Below are positions 8,901 to 13,256 of a DNA stretch of 13,256 nucleotides, in pieces. Source of the DNA: Candidatus Njordarchaeota archaeon (GTDB lineage Archaea; Asgardarchaeota; Njordarchaeia; Njordarchaeales; JAHKLH01); NCBI GenBank assembly GCA_029856635.1, contig JAHKLH010000021.1:1-13256 (forward strand), written 5' to 3'. Position 1 is the stretch's first letter. Every line of letters begins with the position of its first letter. The position numbers and the translations under genes were made by a program. The notes beneath the pieces were generated by a model. The model made no database searches, was not told the DNA's origin, and worked only from the letters and a program-made list of their open reading frames with translations.

Positions 8901-9037
8901 TCAATGAAAAATGAGACTTTAAGCTTTTCTAATGAATACTTTTCCTTGTTTAAACTCTGATCGAACTTGAATTTATAGGGTACCACAAATGAAAGCAGTA
9001 AAAATGTAATAACAGCGATGCTCATAATTTTTTTCAA
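5942..9037 (-). CDS. Membrane-anchored subtilisin-like serine protease with site-1-protease-like architecture
   Basis: This 1031-residue S8-family protease has a signal peptide (residues 1-20), a prodomain (about 35-125) and a catalytic domain (about 135-430). The triad is Asp160 in VAVIDTGID, His200 in GHGTMVAS and Ser365 in GTSFAAPHVSG, with oxyanion Asn293 in AAGNSG; all are intact, so it should be active. A beta-sandwich follows (about 455-547), then an alpha/beta domain (about 550-790) beginning LRVLLDLSHT, with YDVLMIPD, EEINAIVNFVESGKMLIL and later strands, resembling a GATase-like fold. More beta domains follow, then a C-terminal helix (about 1009-1027) ending TITKR. The protease would therefore face outward, tethered to the membrane. 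The TTG start is supported by a strong GGAGG site upstream. The gene leads an operon with the secreted membrane protein. The order of domains and total length resemble eukaryotic site-1 protease (about 1050 residues); that parallel is inference. Confidence 0.95.
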   Translation of the reverse strand: MKKIMSIAVITFLLLSFVVPYKFKFDQSLNKEKYSLEKLKVSFFIDPRVLSGDTQEVIIMPKDTCCISRILETLAKFDVIFFKKLKILYVKGDPRQIIFYLMKFSNDIIGVYPNIRYHTLDFKITENLETKSKESIEMINVSPLWSDGYFGLGVKVAVIDTGIDPMHPELESKVIRAKSFVLRKYGYEEDEEFVEDVIGHGTMVASVIGAKGLNPEYIGVAPNVTFINARVFPASGEGATFAGIIAAIEWSVDAGANIINLSLGGVPLQNDPFIEVIRRVTELGVVVVVAAGNSGYYRSNRMSIASPGISKDCITAGAIGKDYNVTFYSSFGPAPGLYVKPDVVAPGDVYAAVPGGGYKFVRGTSFAAPHVSGVAALLLEVLKDRFGDIPRRYIPAIIKAAIVKGATRSGSELVYGAGILNAGRSYDILLKAPVYDNIPAIIDILPHSIPQWPSFPWNRSLFLGQHVEFNITLISSIEREISIRVSGNISDGIDFVFSNIMLIYPGTTLISVRINVNADATIGYREGFIEINASGELLKIAVSFYVKKPILRVLLDLSHTAWLNDYKYGFFGTMCEILEELGISIEHNYWGQRIDSHLLEKYDVLMIPDAASYRAIFNASGFIIETEAYTFSSEEINAIVNFVESGKMLILNAMVPADNVILANDWDELSELTTEFGVVYSRNIIYSDRIEYAKRRFINELSIYLKKVPHYGGLVGTYTGYWQNEYVWTLPFMYGYVGVAMVHRVYNTLGMALFLTSRLPISNFALSGLLDSEEFTSKNVKEMIISLFVSRAIIKNISISIDGELKVDQIVKINVTFSQNSQISVNKILLSDYLGITQVAFSVEENLVAFSIKPRVARHNLLLMMLNYSNYNVTVGIPLNITPSEFEKPQIRKITVENNTVFEYAKSAEITDVEFEIIIADNYRISSNLVHISAYYRHYKVLQINITKIVINETVIKIRIRIPAQAIRDLLFFRSEQQIIFLIFFSDVNLNGNHTCIVLNFRRTYWTWEWLALLLFIAIIVIFMILTITKR

Positions 9038-9043
9038 GATTAT

Positions 9044-9052
9044 CCCCCTCCC
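9044..9052 (-). promoter_or_regulatory. Strong ribosome binding site supporting the TTG start of the protease
   Basis: On the minus strand GGGAGGGGG contains GGAGG at 9051-9047, 9 bases before the TTG. An ATG four codons later would be too far from it. Confidence 0.6.
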
Positions 9053-9094
9053 TATTAAAAATTTATTTTTAAGCTTAATTATCCCTAAAAATGT

Positions 9095-9193
9095 ATGAGG
9101 ATTGCTGAAATAGATTACGAAATCGCATACTTCTCAACAAAGTTTAAGAAATTTTATAATTGCAATAAAATTTATGATTATAATTTATTTTAG
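9095..9193 (+). other. 32-codon open frame in the divergent intergenic region
   Basis: An ATG at 9095 opens a frame ending in TAG at 9191-9193, 34 bases before the radical SAM start. The peptide begins MRIAEIDYEIAYFSTKFKK and has one Cys (in YNCNK). There is no Shine-Dalgarno site, but a TTTTTAAG-like box lies about 26 bases upstream of the ATG, compatible with a leaderless message. The second half (N, K, I, Y, F) is what random AT-rich DNA gives, so this may well be chance. The rest of 9038-9227 holds the promoters of the two divergent genes. Confidence 0.15.
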
Positions 9194-9214
9194 GAATACA
9201 TATCTCAATTAGTT

Positions 9215-9220
9215 AGGGGA
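9215..9220 (+). promoter_or_regulatory. Ribosome binding site supporting the TTG start of the radical SAM gene
   Basis: AGGGGA ends 7 bases before TTG 9228. The ATG at 9220 overlapping it is out of frame and stops after four codons. Confidence 0.55.
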
Positions 9221-9227
9221 TGTCAAA

Positions 9228-10727
9228 TTGTTAAACTCTGAAAAATCATCTGATGCATCGCCTACTAGAGTAATTGTTGATGTTATGAATTCTCTTAAAA
9301 AATATACTGAGTCTCCTCTTGCCCGTATAGCCATGAAATTTTTGCTAAGAAGAGATAAAAAAACAAAGAGAACATATCTTGAATATTTTTTGGCTCGTGC
9401 GCGAGGCGAAGAAATGAGATTTCCGATGATTGTTCGTTTAATTTCGCCCATATTTAATCATTATCTTCAGAAATTAAGTGGCGCGCTTGATGTAGATTAC
9501 AATCACTTCCTAGAAGTGCTTGAACCTCCATGGACTAAAAAAATAATTGCTAGTATAATGAAAGGGTTCGCGTATTTTGGAGTTAGAAGACCATTTACTC
9601 CAGGAGCACCATTCTTAGTAGTATGGGATTTCACATACAGATGCAATCTAAGATGCAAGCACTGTTATTCTTCAGCAGGGATATTAAGACCAGAAATGAC
9701 TGTAGAAGAAAGACTAAAGGCACTAGATATACTCGCAGAAGCTGGAGTTGCTATGCTAGCGTTGAGTGGCGGAGAACCTATTCTTGGTCCTGGCTTTTGG
9801 GAGGTTCTTAAGACCGCAAATGATTATGGAATATACTTAGCAATGGCTACAAATGGTACATTAATTACTGATGAAGTAGCTAGAAAATTAGCACAAGCTG
9901 GTTTGCGATATGCTCAAGTTTCTCTTGATAGTCCTATTCCAGAGGTGCATGATGAATTCAGAGGCGTAAAGGGTGCGTGGGAGAAAACTGTTAAAGGTAT
10001 AAGAAACTTAAAGAAGTATGGAATTACAGTTGAAGTGTCAATGACAGTAACCAAGCTAAATTATAAGCAAGTTCCGCAAATGATTAAGTTTGTCAGGGAT
10101 GAATTAAAGGCCGATATGTTTATGATGTTTAATTTTATACCAACTGGTCGCGGTAGAGAAATAATCAACTTAGATTTGACTCCAGAAGAAAGACAAGAAG
10201 TTCTGGAATACTTAGCTAATGAATTGTATCGTGGATTTCACTCAGCATCAACAGCCCCCCAATATGCATTTGTTTCATATGAAATTGGAAATAAGGTAGG
10301 GCGTCAAATAATTACTGGACATTTTTACGGCATTGAAACACAAATGTATGGGCCACGTTTTCTAGCACTACTGGAGTTTCTTGGTGGATGCGGTGCTGGA
10401 AGAATGTATTGTGCACTAGAGCCAAATGGTGATATACAACCATGTGTATTCATGCCAATAAAAGTAGGAAATATTCTAAAAGATGATTTTGAAGAATTAT
10501 GGAGAACAAACAAAGTCTTTGAAGAGTTAAGAAACAGAGAACTACTAAAAGGAGAGTGTGCAAATTGTCAATATAAATACATATGTGGTGGATGCAGAGC
10601 AAGAGCTTATGCTTACTTTGGAGATTACCTTGCTCCAGATCCAGGATGCATTTTTGCTATGGAATCATGGCAACGCATTTTGAAAGAAATCTTAGGATTT
10701 GAGAAAACGAAAGAAATCTCTTCGTAA
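9228..10727 (+). CDS. Radical SAM/SPASM enzyme, NirJ/AhbC-AhbD-like
   Basis: This 499-residue protein has the radical SAM core at about 130-350: the [4Fe-4S] motif CNLRCKHC (Cys139, Cys143, Cys146), the SAM-binding LSGGEP (GGEP at 181-184), ATNGT and SLDSP. A C-terminal SPASM domain (about 388-474) provides further iron-sulfur ligands: candidates are Cys388, Cys395, Cys406, Cys444, Cys447, Cys453, Cys456 and Cys474. The tail around GCRARAYAYFGDYLAPDPGC is typical of archaeal radical SAM proteins related to NirJ/AhbC/AhbD (heme d1 and alternative heme synthesis) but also of peptide-modifying relatives. About 130 residues precede the core, a helical extension with no motif I recognise. The TTG start is chosen for its AGGGGA site; no stop-free extension upstream exists. 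It is divergent from the protease operon. No heme genes are visible nearby, so the substrate cannot be named; a peptide, heme-like or other target all remain open. Confidence 0.92.
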   Translation: MLNSEKSSDASPTRVIVDVMNSLKKYTESPLARIAMKFLLRRDKKTKRTYLEYFLARARGEEMRFPMIVRLISPIFNHYLQKLSGALDVDYNHFLEVLEPPWTKKIIASIMKGFAYFGVRRPFTPGAPFLVVWDFTYRCNLRCKHCYSSAGILRPEMTVEERLKALDILAEAGVAMLALSGGEPILGPGFWEVLKTANDYGIYLAMATNGTLITDEVARKLAQAGLRYAQVSLDSPIPEVHDEFRGVKGAWEKTVKGIRNLKKYGITVEVSMTVTKLNYKQVPQMIKFVRDELKADMFMMFNFIPTGRGREIINLDLTPEERQEVLEYLANELYRGFHSASTAPQYAFVSYEIGNKVGRQIITGHFYGIETQMYGPRFLALLEFLGGCGAGRMYCALEPNGDIQPCVFMPIKVGNILKDDFEELWRTNKVFEELRNRELLKGECANCQYKYICGGCRARAYAYFGDYLAPDPGCIFAMESWQRILKEILGFEKTKEISS

Positions 10728-10746
10728 TTTTTGTGCTTTTATTTTT
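10728..10746 (+). terminator. T-tract terminator after the radical SAM gene
   Basis: T5, T4 and T5 runs directly follow the stop codon (10728-10732, 10737-10740, 10742-10746), a typical archaeal multi-T terminator. Confidence 0.5.
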
Positions 10747-10885
10747 GGAGTCAAAAGGTAACTTTATTAATAAAAATCTCTTTAATGTTGCATAGAAAAT
10801 TATATAAATTTCATATAGATCTCCTTATGTTTAAATTACATATGAATTACTTAAACAATGTTTGATAATACAGATTGGTAATACA

Positions 10886-10896
10886 TTTTATAAATA
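10886..10896 (+). promoter_or_regulatory. TATA box of the toxin-antitoxin operon
   Basis: TTTTATAAATA is centred about 33 bases before the antitoxin ATG. Transcription would start near 10916, so the message would begin right at the AGGGGAA ribosome binding site (10914-10920). Confidence 0.5.
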
Positions 10897-10923
10897 CCAT
10901 TCATTATTTTTATAGGGGAAATT

Positions 10924-11151
10924 ATGAAGTATGTTGTTATCTCTGCAAAAATTCCATATGAGTTGAAAGTAGAAATTGATAAGCTGGGAATTAATATCTC
11001 TGAGGTTGTAAGAAATGCATTAAGAGAGGCTGTTCTAGAGAAGAAGCTTGAGTTAATTAAAAAGAGAAAAAAAGAAATAAGGTACATACTTGATAAAATT
11101 CCAGAAGAACGTGTTATAAAGAGTATTCGTGAAATGAGGGAACATGCATGA
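10924..11151 (+). CDS. vapB: VapB-like antitoxin
   Basis: This 75-residue protein has an N-terminal strand (VVISAKIP) followed by helices (SEVVRNALREAVLEKK) like ribbon-helix-helix or related DNA-binding antitoxins. A long charged C-terminal helix would wrap the toxin. In such systems the antitoxin neutralises the toxin and represses the operon. The ATG has AGGGGAA three bases upstream. Its stop overlaps the next ATG (ATGA at 11148-11151), the classic arrangement for co-translated toxin-antitoxin pairs. The pairing is supported mainly by context and the PIN-domain partner. Confidence 0.8.
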   Translation: MKYVVISAKIPYELKVEIDKLGINISEVVRNALREAVLEKKLELIKKRKKEIRYILDKIPEERVIKSIREMREHA

Positions 11152-11540
11152 ATTACTTATTTGATGCATGTGCTATTTTTATTGCCTATAAGCGTGATTT
11201 AGAAGATCTACTTTTTAAACAATACACAATTAATTTAGCATTATTTGAACTTGGTAACGTTATTTGGAAGGAATGCTACATACATAAAAATATTTCCCTT
11301 GATGAGGCAAAGAAATTATTGAATGAGATATCACAACTCCTGGAAGTTATGCGAATAATTAATGTAGATAAACTCAAAGAGAATATTCTTTCTTTAGCGG
11401 CTAATCTAGGAATAACATATTATGATGCTTCGTACGTTTATGTAGCTAAGGAACAAAAATTGACTCTTGTAACGGAGGATAAGAGACTTAAAAATGTAGC
11501 AATGCAAGTAGTACGTGTTAAGAATCTAAATGAACTTTAA
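11148..11540 (+). CDS. vapC: PIN-domain toxin (VapC-like ribonuclease)
   Basis: This 130-residue PIN-domain protein carries the expected acidic residues that bind Mg2+/Mn2+: Asp6 in YLFDACA, Glu34 in LALFELGNV, Asp93 in TYYDASYV and Asp111 in VTEDKRL. All four are present, so an active RNase is expected. VapC toxins typically cut specific RNAs when freed from the antitoxin. GAGGG about 7 bases before the ATG can serve as its ribosome binding site. It overlaps the antitoxin by four bases. The target RNA cannot be told from sequence. Confidence 0.9.
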   Translation: MNYLFDACAIFIAYKRDLEDLLFKQYTINLALFELGNVIWKECYIHKNISLDEAKKLLNEISQLLEVMRIINVDKLKENILSLAANLGITYYDASYVYVAKEQKLTLVTEDKRLKNVAMQVVRVKNLNEL

Positions 11541-11665
11541 ATGATAATCAGAGCAATGAATATTATACTACTCTATGAAATCACTATTTGATTTTATTTT
11601 AATCTTTACACAACACAAAACGTTGAACTCGCTTTAATGTGTGCACTGATGAACAAGCACATGAT

Positions 11666-11674
11666 AATATATAC
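11666..11674 (+). promoter_or_regulatory. Possible TATA box of the aEF-1beta gene
   Basis: AATATATAC lies about 55 bases before the ATG at 11728, putting transcription start near 11696. Surrounding sequence is AT-rich, so the exact box is uncertain. Confidence 0.3.
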
Positions 11675-11715
11675 AATATATTCACTAACATATCTTATTC
11701 TTTTATTTCTTCAAT

Positions 11716-11721
11716 AAGGTG
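11716..11721 (+). promoter_or_regulatory. Ribosome binding site fixing the aEF-1beta start at 11728
   Basis: AAGGTG ends 6 bases before ATG 11728. The GTG at 11719 is part of this site and is therefore unlikely to be the start. Confidence 0.6.
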
Positions 11722-11727
11722 CAAACT

Positions 11728-11994
11728 ATGAGTGCAAGGAATGCATTAGAGATTGAAGTTCTTCCTGACGATCCAGAAGTTAATTTAGATGAAATTATAG
11801 AGAAAATTAAGCAAAAACTACCCAAATATGCACGTCTTGAGAGTTATAGAAAAGAACCATTTGTATATGGAATGTATAAGTTACGTATTCTAGTGACTGT
11901 TCCAGAGAGAGAAGGAATTGCTGATGAAATTGAAAAAATTATTAGTGAAATAGAAGGCGTGAGTGCTGAAGTAGTTTCAATCTCCCGTATTTAG
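11728..11994 (+). CDS. ef1b: Archaeal elongation factor 1-beta (aEF-1beta)
   Basis: This 88-residue protein is the archaeal nucleotide exchange factor that recharges aEF-1alpha with GTP during protein synthesis. The length (family about 88-92) and motifs fit: a strand with ALEIEVLPDDPEVNLDEI, then FVYGMYKLRILVTVPE (about residues 50-65) and the closing IEGVSAEVVSISRI. The start at 11728 is chosen because a GTG nine bases upstream falls inside the ribosome binding site. It is likely expressed from its own promoter. It is the only clear housekeeping gene here and marks the archaeal origin of the window. Confidence 0.95.
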   Translation: MSARNALEIEVLPDDPEVNLDEIIEKIKQKLPKYARLESYRKEPFVYGMYKLRILVTVPEREGIADEIEKIISEIEGVSAEVVSISRI

Positions 11995-12019
11995 CTTCGT
12001 TTCTATTAGGAAACAAAAG

Positions 12020-12452
12020 ATGAGTCACGAAATTACCTTTTATGAGAAAGAGTTTCATAAGCTTAGGCAAATCATTGAACATGCTCCAAAAAATTCAACA
12101 ATCGTTCTTCGTGGAACTTACTTAACGAAAAAATCAGTTTTTCTTAAAAGCAATTGAGATTATTGGTGATAACGGCAAGGTAGAATCTAAGGATGTTCCT
12201 GTTTTAGAATTAACAAAATAAAGTCCGTAGAAGCGATGAATTACATCTTCCATACAGTATTGCTAGTGTTGAGCGGAAACCAATAATTGATGTATACTCA
12301 TCGAAGAAGATTACCGTAAGTGATATAATCTTTCGGAATGCCTCATATGTGGCAAATATTCGAATAGATCCAAGAAAATTAAACTACTGCAGAATAAAGT
12401 TGAGAATAATAAAAAGAATATACACGAAATTCTGTCTCAAATCGCTTTATAA
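12020..12452 (+). pseudogene. Frameshifted right-handed beta-helix (pectin-lyase fold) protein
   Basis: Coding pieces in successive frames add up to one beta-helix protein. Piece 1 (12020 to about 12149) reads through IIEHAPKNSTIVLRGTYLTK, a common N-terminal beta-helix motif. Piece 2 (about 12150-12218, +1 frame) reads KAIEIIGDNGKVE and ends LELTK. Piece 3 (about 12220-12370) contains ITVSDIIFRNASY, typical of a coil. Piece 4 (to TAA at 12450-12452, shifted again) contains KIKLLQNKVENNKKNIHEI, again coil-like. The unbroken frame from ATG 12020 stops at 12157 after 45 codons. At least three frame breaks in about 430 bp, beside intact genes, indicate gene decay rather than a single sequencing error. 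It is also short for the fold, so it is probably truncated too. It could once have been a secreted polysaccharide-active or surface protein, but no signal peptide is visible. Confidence 0.65.
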
Positions 12453-12466
12453 GTAGATATAAATCA

Positions 12467-12480
12467 TTTTTTCTCCTTTC
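12467..12480 (+). terminator. T-rich terminator after the pseudogene
   Basis: T6 at 12467-12472 followed by CTCCTTTC lies just after the last coding remnant. The space from 12457 to 12580 also contains a small ttctca/tgagaa inverted repeat (12511-12529) between the converging genes; nothing else is seen there. Confidence 0.35.
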
Positions 12481-12580
12481 CTCAAGCAAGATTTCAAGTT
12501 TATTGCAAAATTCTCAAACTAAATGAGAAAGAGAGAAATATTAGAATAATGACTTAATAATAAAAAGAAATGAAATAAGA

Positions 12581-13256
12581 CTATGGTAGATTATATGGTA
12601 TTAGTGTTGGCGGCGGTAGTGGTGATGAAGATGATGAGTATGGTTCTATTCTAAACATTACTCCAGCTGGAACATTAAAAGTACATCCATCTACATTGTA
12701 GTAAGCCTTACTAAGCATAATGTAAACAACAAGAGGAACCTTGTTACCATAACCCGCAACATCACCCATATTTTTAATATGTCCACCAAAATAAAGGAAT
12801 GCCGACATACCATAGCTAAATGAAACATAAAATCCAGCTAGCGCCTCTGCGAACTCCAATGGTGCACCACATGCGATAGCAATTCCAGCAAAAATTGCGC
12901 CAATGGGTAATCCTATTTCCCAATCAACATCATAGACATCATAATTATCAAATATTTTAGCAAAATATATACTTTCATCATAATCAAGCTTTCCATCATT
13001 TAATGAAGTTCCTGCTATTTCTACTTTGTCTTCTTTTGAACTACTATAAAGCCAGTTCATTACATCACTAAACTCATCATCATTATTCGTTTTTCCTCCA
13101 ACTACATTCCCATAATTATCTATCTGTATATTATTTATGTATTGTCTTACTCTGTATCTTCCTGTTGGCTCCTTGCTTATGATTAAGCCATCTGGTTCTC
13201 TTTCTGTCACCCTGTACTCCTTCTCATAGTAAGAACAAGCCGTAGCATAAATGTAA
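12581..13256 (-). CDS. Partial gene of unknown function, probably secreted or surface protein
   Basis: The frame is open from the right edge (first whole codon at 13255) to TAG at 12583-12581, giving 224 visible residues. A GTG at 13210 exists, but codons upstream (ending ATACSYYEKEYR before it) remain open, so the true start probably lies beyond the window. The visible part is hydrophilic with many Asn/Asp at first. It then has a small-residue hydrophobic stretch (about GLPIGAIFAGIAIACG and LAGFYVSFSYGMSAFLYFGG), a strand-rich stretch (VPLVVYIML) and a Ser/Pro-rich tail (SSSSSPLPPP). No known family is recognised. It converges on the beta-helix pseudogene. The Cys in ATACSYY might be part of a signal or lipobox region but cannot be judged without the missing 5' end. 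Confidence 0.7.
   Translation of the reverse strand, partial: YIYATACSYYEKEYRVTEREPDGLIISKEPTGRYRVRQYINNIQIDNYGNVVGGKTNNDDEFSDVMNWLYSSSKEDKVEIAGTSLNDGKLDYDESIYFAKIFDNYDVYDVDWEIGLPIGAIFAGIAIACGAPLEFAEALAGFYVSFSYGMSAFLYFGGHIKNMGDVAGYGNKVPLVVYIMLSKAYYNVDGCTFNVPAGVMFRIEPYSSSSSPLPPPTLIPYNLP

Noticed and set aside
9220..9234. ATG at 9220 as start of the radical SAM gene
   Set aside because: It is out of frame and stops after four codons (TAA at 9232-9234); the TTG at 9228 has the ribosome site at normal spacing.
10842..10853. Sequence atgaattactta repeated at the start of the toxin gene (11148-11159)
   Set aside because: The identity covers only these 12 bases and the frame stops after seven codons; probably chance in AT-rich DNA.
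11638..11663. Possible C/D-box small RNA or hairpin (ctgatga with flanking gtgc/gcac)
   Set aside because: No matching D box follows within a usual distance and the stem has only 5 bp.
1..13256. tRNA, rRNA, CRISPR array or insertion sequence
   Set aside because: I saw no cloverleaf-like GC-rich segment, no regularly spaced repeats outside the protein-coding TSP3 blocks and no transposase-like frame.

Overview
The window comes from an AT-rich archaeal genome, most likely a thermophilic or TACK-type lineage. The evidence is an archaeal-type elongation factor 1-beta, a PaREP1-family (HEPN-related) gene with a decayed second copy nearby, a VapBC-type toxin-antitoxin pair, TATA-like boxes about 25-35 bp before starts, purine-rich GGTG/GGGG Shine-Dalgarno sites with frequent TTG/GTG starts, and secreted proteins with a C-terminal transmembrane helix followed by a basic tail. 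I cannot assign a phylum from the sequence alone.

Layout. 1-110: probable tail of an upstream gene. 175-3984 (+): a giant cell-surface protein made of two modules, each a beta-propeller followed by calcium-binding thrombospondin-type-3 loops, ending in a membrane anchor. 3985-4381: no intact gene, but a remnant of a PaREP1 5' end (4086-4160) and a near-perfect hairpin (4305-4330). 4382-4873 (-): intact PaREP1-family gene. 4975-9037 (-): a two-gene operon, a large membrane-anchored subtilisin-like protease followed by a small membrane-anchored secreted protein. 9228-10727 (+): a divergently transcribed radical SAM/SPASM enzyme. 10924-11540 (+): antitoxin/toxin pair with an ATGA overlap. 11728-11994 (+): aEF-1beta. 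12020-12452 (+): a frameshifted beta-helix pseudogene. 12581 to the right edge (-): a gene of unknown function that is still open at the window edge.

Functional picture. The left two thirds is dominated by the outer cell surface: a calcium-dependent stalk or adhesin-like protein, a protease tethered outside the membrane and its co-transcribed partner. The protease is notable because its overall plan (prodomain, S8 domain, a GATase-like alpha/beta domain, beta domains, C-terminal helix) resembles eukaryotic site-1 protease. The right third mixes one housekeeping gene (aEF-1beta) with accessory and decaying genes (toxin-antitoxin, beta-helix pseudogene, orphan secreted protein). Together with the PaREP1 remnant this suggests a stretch with gene turnover. 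Links between the protease operon and the radical SAM gene rest on divergent adjacency only.
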